A DNA stretch of 64,000 nt, from contig CALDUT010000007.1 of NCBI GenBank assembly GCA_937924775.1, forward strand, positions 1 to 64,000, written 5' to 3'. The notes beneath the pieces were generated by a model. The model was not told the DNA's origin, did not search any database, and saw only the letters and a program-made list of their open reading frames with translations. The stretch is from an uncultured Gemmata sp. GTDB taxonomy: Bacteria > Planctomycetota > Planctomycetia > Gemmatales > Gemmataceae. Numbering within the stretch: the first letter of the stretch is position 1; every line of letters starts with the position of its first letter. The position numbers were made by a program, and so were the translations under genes. Shown here one piece after another: positions 35,708 to 43,038 of the stretch.

Positions 35708-36787
35708 ATGGCCGAAGAAGTTGATCGTGAGTCAAAAACCGAAGAACCGACGCTACGTCGGCGCGAGGAGGCCCGCCGCCAGGGGCAGGTTCCCTTCAGT
35801 GCCGAGTTGGTGGGCAGCATGGTCCTGCTGGCCGGTGTCGTGGGGTTGATCGTCTTCGGAACAGGCCTTTGGCACGCGATGCTGGGGGTGGTGGTCCACG
35901 ATTGGCCGCGGCTGTTCCAGCCGCATTTTGGTATTGAGCAAGCCGTCGAATTGTTGAGCCGAACTCTGACGCGGCTGTTGGCCGCCTTGTTGCCGTTTCT
36001 GGGGGTGTTGTTGGCGGTGGGGGTGGCGGCGAGCGTGGCCCAGGTAGGGTTTCTCATCAACACCGAAAAACTGGCTCCCGATTTCGATAAACTCAATCCT
36101 GCCAAGGGTTTATCGCGATTGTTCTCGCTGGCTTCACTCGTCAAAGCCGGTCTGATGCTCCTGAAGGTGGCCGCGTTGGCGGGGGTGGCGTATCTGATTG
36201 TCGAAGGCCGGGCCGGGGTGTTGACATCGCTCAGCCAAGGGCCGCTGGCCTGGTCGGTGGCGGCCGCGTGGGCGATTGTCCTGCGCTTGGCGCTATTTCT
36301 GGCCGCGGCTATCGTGGGGGTAGCGATACTTGACTATATTTATCAACGTTATCAATTTGAACAGTCGTTGCGGATGACCAAAGAGGAAGTGAAACGCGAA
36401 CTGAAGGAGGAAGAGGGCGATCCCTTGGTGAAAGCCCGGCTGCGGCAGATCGCCCGCGAACGAACCCGGCGGAAGATGCTGGCCGCGGTTCCCCAAGCCA
36501 CGGTGGTGATCACCAACCCAAGCCACTATGCGGTCGCCCTGCGCTACACGCCCGCGACCGACGACGCCCCCGTGGTGGTGGCCCGCGGCCGCGGTTTGCT
36601 CGCCCTACGCATCACGGAACTGGCCCGCCAGCACGGGGTTTTCGTTGTCGAACAGCCCCCCTTGGCCCGGACCCTGTACCAGAGCGTCCAAGATGGCCAA
36701 CCGATTCCCCCAGCCCTGTTCCGGGCCGTCGCGGAAGTCCTGGCGCTGGTGTACCGATTGCGGGGTGTCGCGGTGGGCCCGGTGTAA
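35708..36787 (+). CDS. flhB: Flagellar export switch protein FlhB
   Basis: 359 residues with GAGGGCGG before the ATG. N-terminal KTEEPTLRRREEARRQGQVPFS is typical, followed by four membrane segments and a cytoplasmic helix (RMTKEEVKRELKEEEGDP). The autocleavage site reads NPSH at residues 270-273, where NPTH is usual; Ser may still allow cleavage after Asn, as the reaction uses Asn cyclisation. The C-terminal domain is homologous to the small gene at 22964-23233. It switches export from rod/hook to filament substrates on a FliK signal. Confidence 0.95.
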   Translation: MAEEVDRESKTEEPTLRRREEARRQGQVPFSAELVGSMVLLAGVVGLIVFGTGLWHAMLGVVVHDWPRLFQPHFGIEQAVELLSRTLTRLLAALLPFLGVLLAVGVAASVAQVGFLINTEKLAPDFDKLNPAKGLSRLFSLASLVKAGLMLLKVAALAGVAYLIVEGRAGVLTSLSQGPLAWSVAAAWAIVLRLALFLAAAIVGVAILDYIYQRYQFEQSLRMTKEEVKRELKEEEGDPLVKARLRQIARERTRRKMLAAVPQATVVITNPSHYAVALRYTPATDDAPVVVARGRGLLALRITELARQHGVFVVEQPPLARTLYQSVQDGQPIPPALFRAVAEVLALVYRLRGVAVGPV

Positions 36788-36922
36788 GGCGACAGCAGAA
36801 TTTTCTTGCTATCGTTGCAAAAATCTTGTGGCCGGGGTGAAAATCAGGCCGGGGCTAAGCTCCCCTCGCCTCGCCGCGGCGGATATGTTCTAAATCTCAG
36901 TGACGGACGCGAACGGAATCCG

Positions 36923-39052
36923 ATGGCAACCGACCCGCGGCTGAACCCGAATCGTGCCAACGCCCTGCTGTTAGCGCGGAGCGAGTTGCTGCTATCGGTG
37001 TCCCTGCTGGGGTTGCTTATCGTTTTTCTGGTTCCCCTGCCGACCCTGATTCTCGACCTGCTGCTGACGCTCAACATCGGCGCGACGATTCTGCTGCTTC
37101 TGATCACGCTCACCGTGCGGCAGCCTTTGGAATTTTCAACCTTCCCGTCGCTGCTGTTGCTGCTGACGCTGTACCGGCTGGCATTGAACGTGGCGACGAC
37201 ACGGCTGATTCTGCTCAACGCCAACGCCGGGGAGGTGGTGCAAGCCTTTGGGCAGTTCGTGGTGGGCGGGAATCTGGTCGTGGGGCTAGTGATTTTCCTG
37301 ATTTTGATCGTGATTCAGTTTGTTGTGATCACCAAAGGGGCGGCGCGGGTCAGCGAGGTGGCCGCCCGCTTCACTCTCGACTCGATGCCCGGCAAGCAAA
37401 TGGCCATTGACGCCGAAATGAACGCCGGGCTGATCGACGAACCCGAAGCGCGACGGCGGCGGCAGCAACTGATGCGCGAAAGCGAATTTTATGGCACCAT
37501 GGACGGGGCCAGCCGTTTCGTTCGCGGCGACGCCATCGCCGCCATCATCATCACCGCCATCAACCTCATCGGCGGCTTCATCATCGGCCTGACCAAAGGC
37601 CTGCCGCTAGCCGAGGCTATCCGCACCTATTCGGTGCTGACGGTGGGCGATGGACTGGTGACGCAGATTCCCGCCCTGATCACCGCCACCGCCAGCGGTA
37701 TTCTCGTGACGAAAGCGACCTCGGAGAGCAGCCTGGGCCAGGAAATTGGCAGCCAGTTTGATGCCGCGGCCGGCCCGCTGCGCCTGGGGGCGTTCATCAT
37801 GCTTGGGTTGGCCCTCATGCCCGGGCTGCCCACCCTGCCGTTTCTTGTCCTCGGCGGCCTGCTCCTGGTGCTGTCGCAGCGGCTGACCCCCGCCGTCCGC
37901 GAAACGCCCCAAGAAGCCGCGGCCGCCGCCGCAGCGCCCAAATCCCCGGTGGAAGCCTATTTGGAGGATTTCACCCTGGCCGATCGCATCAGCCTGGAAA
38001 TTGGTGCGGCCCTCATTCCGCTGGTCTCGACCCGGCAGGGGCCGGGATTGCTCGAACGCATCGGCGGCCTGCGTCGCGATCTGGCCCGGCAAAACGGCCT
38101 GTGGGTGCCGGCGGTGCGCGTTCGCGACAACATTCAACTGGAACCGCACACCTACCGGATTCTGATCGGGGGGCGCGAGGTGGCCCGTGGCACGGTCCGG
38201 CCCGACCACTGGCTGGCCATCGATCCCGGCGGTGTCGCCCGCATCACCCTGGCCGGCGAAGAGACCCAGGAACCCGCCTTCGGGCTGCCGGCCAGGTGGA
38301 TCGCTGAGGCCGACCGCAACCGGGCCGAAGCCGCCGGTTATACGGTGGTCGATGCGGCCAATGTCATTATCACGCATTTGGGCGAAGTCGTTCGCCGCCA
38401 CGCAGGCGAACTGCTCAGCCGCGACGACCTCAAAGCGATGATCGACAAAGTCCGCGAAACGTCCCCGGCGGTGGTCGATGATCTGATTCCCAACTTGCTC
38501 AGCCTCGGCACACTCCATCGCGTGCTGACGATCCTCCTCGATGAACGGGTGCCGATTTCCAACTTGCCGCGAATTCTGGAGAGCCTGGCCGTTTATGCCC
38601 CCACGATCAAAGACCCCGCCGAATTGGCTGAGAAGGTCCGTGTGGATATCGGCCGGGCCGTGGTCGATCGTTTCCGCGATGCCAGTGGCCGCATCCGGGC
38701 GATGGTTCTCGATCCGCGTCTGGAAGTCGAACTGCGCCGCTCGTTGCAGGGGAATCAACTGGTTCTCGACCCGGCCCGGCTCGAACAATTGACTCTCAAA
38801 CTCGCCGCCGAGTTACGCAAAGCCAACACCCGCGGTTACGAGGTCGCGCTACTGTGCGACTCCAGCTTACGCCGAGCCGTGCGGCAGGCGCTGGTACGTG
38901 CTTTGCCGGATTTGATGGTGGTGGCGTATCAGGAAATTCCCAATGATCTGCTGATGGAACCGGTGGCTGTGATCCGACCCGACGACCTGCTCAGTACCGG
39001 TCCATCCGCCGTGGGCGCGATGTTCGATCCCCCCGGCGAACGAAAAGCCTGA
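36923..39052 (+). CDS. flhA: Flagellar export gate protein FlhA
   Basis: 709 residues from the ATG at 36923 (MATDPRL); an upstream ATG at 36806 adds 39 unlikely residues. About eight membrane helices, the FHIPEP-region equivalent LTLYRLALNVATTRLIL, then MPGKQMAIDAEMNAGLID and FYGTMDGASRFVRGDAIA, which is the conserved cytoplasmic loop. The large C-terminal domain (from about 355) forms the nonameric docking ring for export chaperones. All landmarks intact. It ends the export-gate block and precedes fliA by 67 bases. Confidence 0.97.
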   Translation: MATDPRLNPNRANALLLARSELLLSVSLLGLLIVFLVPLPTLILDLLLTLNIGATILLLLITLTVRQPLEFSTFPSLLLLLTLYRLALNVATTRLILLNANAGEVVQAFGQFVVGGNLVVGLVIFLILIVIQFVVITKGAARVSEVAARFTLDSMPGKQMAIDAEMNAGLIDEPEARRRRQQLMRESEFYGTMDGASRFVRGDAIAAIIITAINLIGGFIIGLTKGLPLAEAIRTYSVLTVGDGLVTQIPALITATASGILVTKATSESSLGQEIGSQFDAAAGPLRLGAFIMLGLALMPGLPTLPFLVLGGLLLVLSQRLTPAVRETPQEAAAAAAAPKSPVEAYLEDFTLADRISLEIGAALIPLVSTRQGPGLLERIGGLRRDLARQNGLWVPAVRVRDNIQLEPHTYRILIGGREVARGTVRPDHWLAIDPGGVARITLAGEETQEPAFGLPARWIAEADRNRAEAAGYTVVDAANVIITHLGEVVRRHAGELLSRDDLKAMIDKVRETSPAVVDDLIPNLLSLGTLHRVLTILLDERVPISNLPRILESLAVYAPTIKDPAELAEKVRVDIGRAVVDRFRDASGRIRAMVLDPRLEVELRRSLQGNQLVLDPARLEQLTLKLAAELRKANTRGYEVALLCDSSLRRAVRQALVRALPDLMVVAYQEIPNDLLMEPVAVIRPDDLLSTGPSAVGAMFDPPGERKA

Positions 39053-39119
39053 CGCGGCCCCCGCGGGGGGGGGAACAACCGGGAGCTGACCCCGTACATT
39101 TGGCCCGAGTAGCAACACC

Positions 39120-39917
39120 ATGACTGGACCCAGCGGAACGGTGCAAGCCTATCAGCGGACCGCGGAGCAACAGCGCCGCGACGATCTGATTCTCCAACAT
39201 CTGCCGTTGGTGAAGCATGTCATCGGCCGGCTCCTCGGCGAACTGCCCGCCACGGTCGACGTGGAGAATCTCGAATCCGCCGGGGTCCTGGGCTTGGTCG
39301 AAGCGGCCAGCAAGTTCGACCCCAGTCGCAATGCCCAGTTCAAAACCTTCGCCTATCTGCGCATCCGCGGGGCGATTGTCGATGAATTGCGCCGCAATAG
39401 CCCCCTGCCGCAACAGGTTCTGAACCGCATTGCCCTTGTACGCAAAGCCTATCGCACCTTGCCGCACCCCATCACCGTGGCCGCTCTGGCCGCGGCCACG
39501 GGACTGAGCCAAGACGACGTCGTCGATACGCTGGCGGCCGAACGCTTCACCAAAACCGTTTCGTGGGAACAAGCCGCGGAACCCCACGGTCTCGAACCGG
39601 CCACCGCGGCCGCCGAACCCGGGGCTGATGCCGAACGCGACGAACTGCTGCAACAACTGACCGACGCCATCGAAAACCTGCCCGAAAAAGAACGGCTGGC
39701 TCTCACGCTCTATTACCGCGAAGACCTGCGCTTGCGTGAAATTGCCGAAGTGCTGCAACTGTCGGTGTCGCGGGTGTCACGCTTACTCAGCAAAGCTCTC
39801 TTCGAACTGGGGGAACAACTTCGAGACCGCCGACCACTGGCGTTACCCGCGCCTTGGCCCTCGTCGTCTCAGACGGAATTCCCGCGATCCCCGACCGAAG
39901 CTCCGTCACCATCATAA
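39120..39917 (+). CDS. fliA: Sigma factor of the FliA (sigma-28) family
   Basis: 265 residues. Region 2: LPLVKHVIGRLLGELPATVDVENLESAGVLGLVEAASKFDP and FKTFAYLRIRGAIVDELRR. Region 3: LPHPITVAALAAATGLSQDDV. Region 4 helix-turn-helix: LPEKERLALTLYYREDLRLREIAEVLQLSVSRVSRLLSKAL. This is the FliA/WhiG group that directs RNA polymerase to late flagellar promoters. A Pro/Ser tail follows. Position at the end of the flagellar run supports the call. No ribosome site is visible, so translation may depend on flhA. No anti-sigma FlgM is in the window. Confidence 0.93.
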   Translation: MTGPSGTVQAYQRTAEQQRRDDLILQHLPLVKHVIGRLLGELPATVDVENLESAGVLGLVEAASKFDPSRNAQFKTFAYLRIRGAIVDELRRNSPLPQQVLNRIALVRKAYRTLPHPITVAALAAATGLSQDDVVDTLAAERFTKTVSWEQAAEPHGLEPATAAAEPGADAERDELLQQLTDAIENLPEKERLALTLYYREDLRLREIAEVLQLSVSRVSRLLSKALFELGEQLRDRRPLALPAPWPSSSQTEFPRSPTEAPSPS

Positions 39918-40059
39918 CCGCTGGCGGGGCCACCCGGGCCAGATAGAACGGAACGTTCAACATGACCCGGCGCTGGGCACCGCCGCCACGTCTGGCTAGA
40001 ATGAAATCGCGGTGTTCTGCCGGGCGTCGCGCTGATCCGCTCATCGTCGGGGAGGTTCC

Positions 40060-40683
40060 ATGCTGCGGATCGTGTGTCTGTCGGATACCCACGGTTTTCA
40101 TGCGCGGACGCACGTTCCGCCAGGGGATGTGCTGATCCACGCCGGCGATTGCACCCGGCACGGAACCCTGCCCGATATTGACGATTTCAACGCTTGGCTG
40201 GGCACCCTGCCGCACCCACACAAAGTGGTGATCGCCGGCAACCACGACTTCGTCTTTCAGGATTCCCCCGCCGAAGCCCGGCAGCGGCTCACCCACGCCA
40301 TCTACCTCGAAGATGCCGCCTGCACACTCGCCGGGCTGACCATCTACGGCAGTCCGTGGACACCGACGTTTTACGATTGGGCGTTCATGCTTCCTGAAGA
40401 CCAACTCGCGGCCAAGTGGGGCGCCATCCCCTCGGGGCTGGATATCCTCATCACCCACGGGCCGCCGCGGGGCATTCTCGACCGCACCCACCGCGGCGAC
40501 GCGGCCGGCAGTGCCTCGCTCCTTGCCCGCGTGCGGGCCGTGAAACCGCGGCTGCACGTTTTCGGGCACATTCACGAAGCGGCTGGCCGAACCGAAAGCG
40601 ACGGCATCCTCTTTCTCAATGCCAGTACGCAGCTCGGCGATGGCCGGGGTGTGGAAATCCTTTGGCCCTGCGGTTCGGCTTGA
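40060..40683 (+). CDS. Metallophosphoesterase
   Basis: 207 residues, GGGGAGG before the ATG. Calcineurin-like motifs in order: SDTHG, HAGDCT, AGNHD, ILITHGPP and FGHIHE, giving the full two-metal site. Size and motif spacing match the small MPPED/YfcE-like phosphoesterases that act on cyclic nucleotides or phosphodiesters. Cytoplasmic, no signal peptide. It is on the flagellar strand, 142 bases after fliA, but no functional link is evident. Confidence 0.9.
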   Translation: MLRIVCLSDTHGFHARTHVPPGDVLIHAGDCTRHGTLPDIDDFNAWLGTLPHPHKVVIAGNHDFVFQDSPAEARQRLTHAIYLEDAACTLAGLTIYGSPWTPTFYDWAFMLPEDQLAAKWGAIPSGLDILITHGPPRGILDRTHRGDAAGSASLLARVRAVKPRLHVFGHIHEAAGRTESDGILFLNASTQLGDGRGVEILWPCGSA

Positions 40684-40753
40684 AATGGCGATTCATTCCG
40701 CGTCTAATTTTTCCCGTGAAACCCAGAACCGGCCCATCAGGGAGGATGCGCTG

Positions 40754-41584
40754 ATGGCGATCGAGGCCGTAGACCATCATGGAACAACAGTTCAGACGCC
40801 AGCCGAGGCGGCCTACGCCGCAAGGCCGCGTTTGCTGGCCTTGCGGGAAGACCTGCGACGAGCTGCCGCCCGGTGGTATTCGTCGCGTTGGCAGGAGCCA
40901 CCACTGTTCTTTTTCGATCCCAAGCGTCAGGCGGAGCTGCTCGCTGCCCGCGGCCCGGCCAGCCCATGGGCCGACCTCGAAGCCCGCATCGCTGCGGCGC
41001 TTCCCGAGCTGTTGCGCAGTGTCGCGGTGCGGCATTTGGCCCGTGCCCTCGATCTGCCAGCGGCCGCGCGGCCGTTGGCCGGGCATTGCCCCGCGGCCCG
41101 ACGACTGGCGGAATTACTCGCGGTACCCGATGATGAAGTCTTCCTCCTGCTCGACCCGCGCTGCCGTATCGGGATACGCTGGCTTGTGCGGGGAGCGGCC
41201 GACGTGGGGCAACTGATCGCCCGGTGGGCGGAGGACGTCACCCCCGACGTGCAACTGTACACACCCGCGGTTCTCCAGGCCGACGGTACGCTGCCGGTCG
41301 GCTTCCGGGGCTGCCGTTGGTGGCTGTGGCCAACGCAACCCCTGGCCGCGATTCCACGCCGCCACGGCCAGCGTGTGGTACTTGTCGGCCCGGCGGAAAT
41401 CCCTACTGCCACCGAATTCTCCCCGCGCTTCCCCGAATTGATGGTGGAATACACCGAGTTGGCTCGGTTGTCGCCCGTTCAGGTCGCGGACGAGCTGAAT
41501 CGCTTGGGTGGCCGAACGCTCCCACCCACCGCCCCACTGCCGGACGCAACGCCCATCCCAGAACACAGTAGAATGGCGGCATGA
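40754..41584 (+). CDS. Unknown protein coupled to an ImpE/TagJ-like gene
   Basis: 276 residues from the ATG at 40754, with GGAGG about 9 nt upstream. It is Ala/Arg/Leu-rich and helical, with a segment LAVPDDEVFLLLDPRCRIGIRWLVRGAADVGQLIARW and a beta-rich part (GCRWWLWPTQPLAAIPRRHGQRVVLVGPAEIP). No family recognised and no signal peptide or membrane helix. Its stop overlaps the ATG of the ImpE-like gene (ATGA), so the two products are probably made together and may interact. Confidence 0.72.
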   Translation: MAIEAVDHHGTTVQTPAEAAYAARPRLLALREDLRRAAARWYSSRWQEPPLFFFDPKRQAELLAARGPASPWADLEARIAAALPELLRSVAVRHLARALDLPAAARPLAGHCPAARRLAELLAVPDDEVFLLLDPRCRIGIRWLVRGAADVGQLIARWAEDVTPDVQLYTPAVLQADGTLPVGFRGCRWWLWPTQPLAAIPRRHGQRVVLVGPAEIPTATEFSPRFPELMVEYTELARLSPVQVADELNRLGGRTLPPTAPLPDATPIPEHSRMAA

Positions 41585-42399
41585 GGGTGGATGAACTTTT
41601 AGCGGAAGGCCGTCTCGCAGAAGCTCTGGACCAGCAACACGCTGCGGTCGCAGCCGACCCCACCCAGCCGCAGCTTCGCCGGCAACTCATCGAACTGCTC
41701 TTTTTCGCCGGTCGCTGGCGCGACATCCGCTATCAGCTCGTCCAACTCCCCGCCGACGCCTTCCCCGAGGGGGCCGACGAGGAACGCCGTTGGCATCGGC
41801 TTTTGCGGAGCGAGCGGCTCCGCAGTGTCGGGGGTCGGGATCCCACGATTCTTCCAGAACCCGCACCGCGACATGTCCTGCGCCGCCGGCAGGCGTGGAG
41901 ACGGCTGCGGCAGGCACGCCCAGAAGAGGCTCTGCACGCTATCGATGCCGCCGACGCCCACAGCCCCGGGTTGCACGGTGCCATTGACGGCTGCCCCTTT
42001 GACCAACTGCGGGATGCCGACGAACGCTTCGCTTCGATTCTCGAAGTGTTTCGCGGCGGGGAATATCTGTGGGTGCCGTGGGAAGCCCTCCGCAAGGTGA
42101 TCCTCGCCCCACCGACCCGTTGGCTCGACCAGCTGTACCGCCCCGCGACGCTGACACTCCGCGACGGCTCATGTCTGGAAGTCGATCTGCCGTTGGTGTA
42201 TCCGGCGTCGTACCGCGGCGAGGGCGTCTTTGCCCTGGGGCTGGAAACCGATTACCTCTGCCCCGACGGCGGGCCCACCCGCTGCGTGGGGGGCAAACGG
42301 CTGCTGGTGGGCGACGATGACGAGGTGCAACTGGCCGATTGCCGCTTCCTAGAAATCCACGAAGCCTCTCATACCCCGGGCCGGCGGCCCCTGCTGTGA
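41581..42399 (+). CDS. ImpE/TagJ-like type VI secretion accessory protein
   Basis: 272 residues, the usual ImpE length. The N-terminal tetratricopeptide-like helices (LLAEGRLAEALDQQHAAVAADP, RQLIELLFFAGRW) are followed by the ImpE domain: DADERFASILEVFRGGEYLWVPWEALRKV, PPTRWLDQLYRPATLTL, LGLETDYLC and a final KRLLVGDDDEVQLADCRFLEI. In T6SS loci TagJ binds the sheath protein TssB. Here no tss genes are seen within the window, so this is an isolated copy with one coupled unknown partner. Family fairly sure, role uncertain. Confidence 0.82.
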   Translation: MRVDELLAEGRLAEALDQQHAAVAADPTQPQLRRQLIELLFFAGRWRDIRYQLVQLPADAFPEGADEERRWHRLLRSERLRSVGGRDPTILPEPAPRHVLRRRQAWRRLRQARPEEALHAIDAADAHSPGLHGAIDGCPFDQLRDADERFASILEVFRGGEYLWVPWEALRKVILAPPTRWLDQLYRPATLTLRDGSCLEVDLPLVYPASYRGEGVFALGLETDYLCPDGGPTRCVGGKRLLVGDDDEVQLADCRFLEIHEASHTPGRRPLL

Positions 42400-42442
42400 G
42401 GGGCCGTCCGGGTCTTGGCGATGGCGTGCCGCGACCTTCGGT

Positions 42443-42823
42443 CTACCAGCGGCGGACCCAACCGGGGCTGATCCAGCGCGGATTCGGAGCAACCAACACC
42501 GGGTTGGGCGTTACGAACAGTGGATTCGATCGGACGAAGGTTTTGTTGTAGCCCACACCCAGGACGGGGTTGAAACCTACGGCCCGACCAAAACTATTGC
42601 CCCACATATCGGTGTACACCATCTGTTTTTGGACCGTGCCCCACGGCGCAACGTAGGTATTGATTGTCTTGGCACCACCCCACGTGGAGAGGTGCCGATT
42701 CGTCACCACCGCTCCGTAAGGCGTCACGCCCCCGGATTGCACGACCCACTGGGCCGACGCGATACTCCCCGAACCCAGGCTGATGAGGGCGGCCAGGATG
42801 GCCGCGAGCATGAAGCGTTTCAT
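42443..42823 (-). CDS. Small secreted protein of unknown function
   Basis: 126 residues with AGAGGAGG about 7 nt before the ATG and a clear signal peptide (MKRFMLAAILAALISLGSGSIASA, cleaved before QWVVQ). The mature part is rich in Val, Asn, Pro, Trp and Gly, with repeat-like FVTPNPVLVAPNPRW. It looks like a short beta-rich surface or wall protein. No family recognised. It lies between the ImpE-like gene (convergent) and lptD. Confidence 0.7.
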   Translation of the reverse strand: MKRFMLAAILAALISLGSGSIASAQWVVQSGGVTPYGAVVTNRHLSTWGGAKTINTYVAPWGTVQKQMVYTDMWGNSFGRAVGFNPVLGVGYNKTFVRSNPLFVTPNPVLVAPNPRWISPGWVRRW

Positions 42824-43038
42824 CGGCTGCCTCCTCTGCGGTTCCGGTTCTCCCCGCGCTGCCGCGGGTCATCCAGTTATACCTCGCTTGTGTACGCCGG
42901 CTTACAGAGTGTCCGTTGCCCGTTGCGCAGAGTCCGCGGGTTTCCCGGGCGTCGTCAGTGGGTGCTGGGGTGTGGGAATGACTCCAATCGGGGAGGGATG
43001 TCAGAGTGGCCCCCACGCGTCGTCGCGGGCCAAGGCTG

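Noticed and set aside
42650-42690. Another CACGTG palindrome flanked by GGCACC/GGTGCC
   Set aside because: It lies inside the coding region of the small secreted protein and its flanks do not match parS; chance in GC-rich coding DNA.
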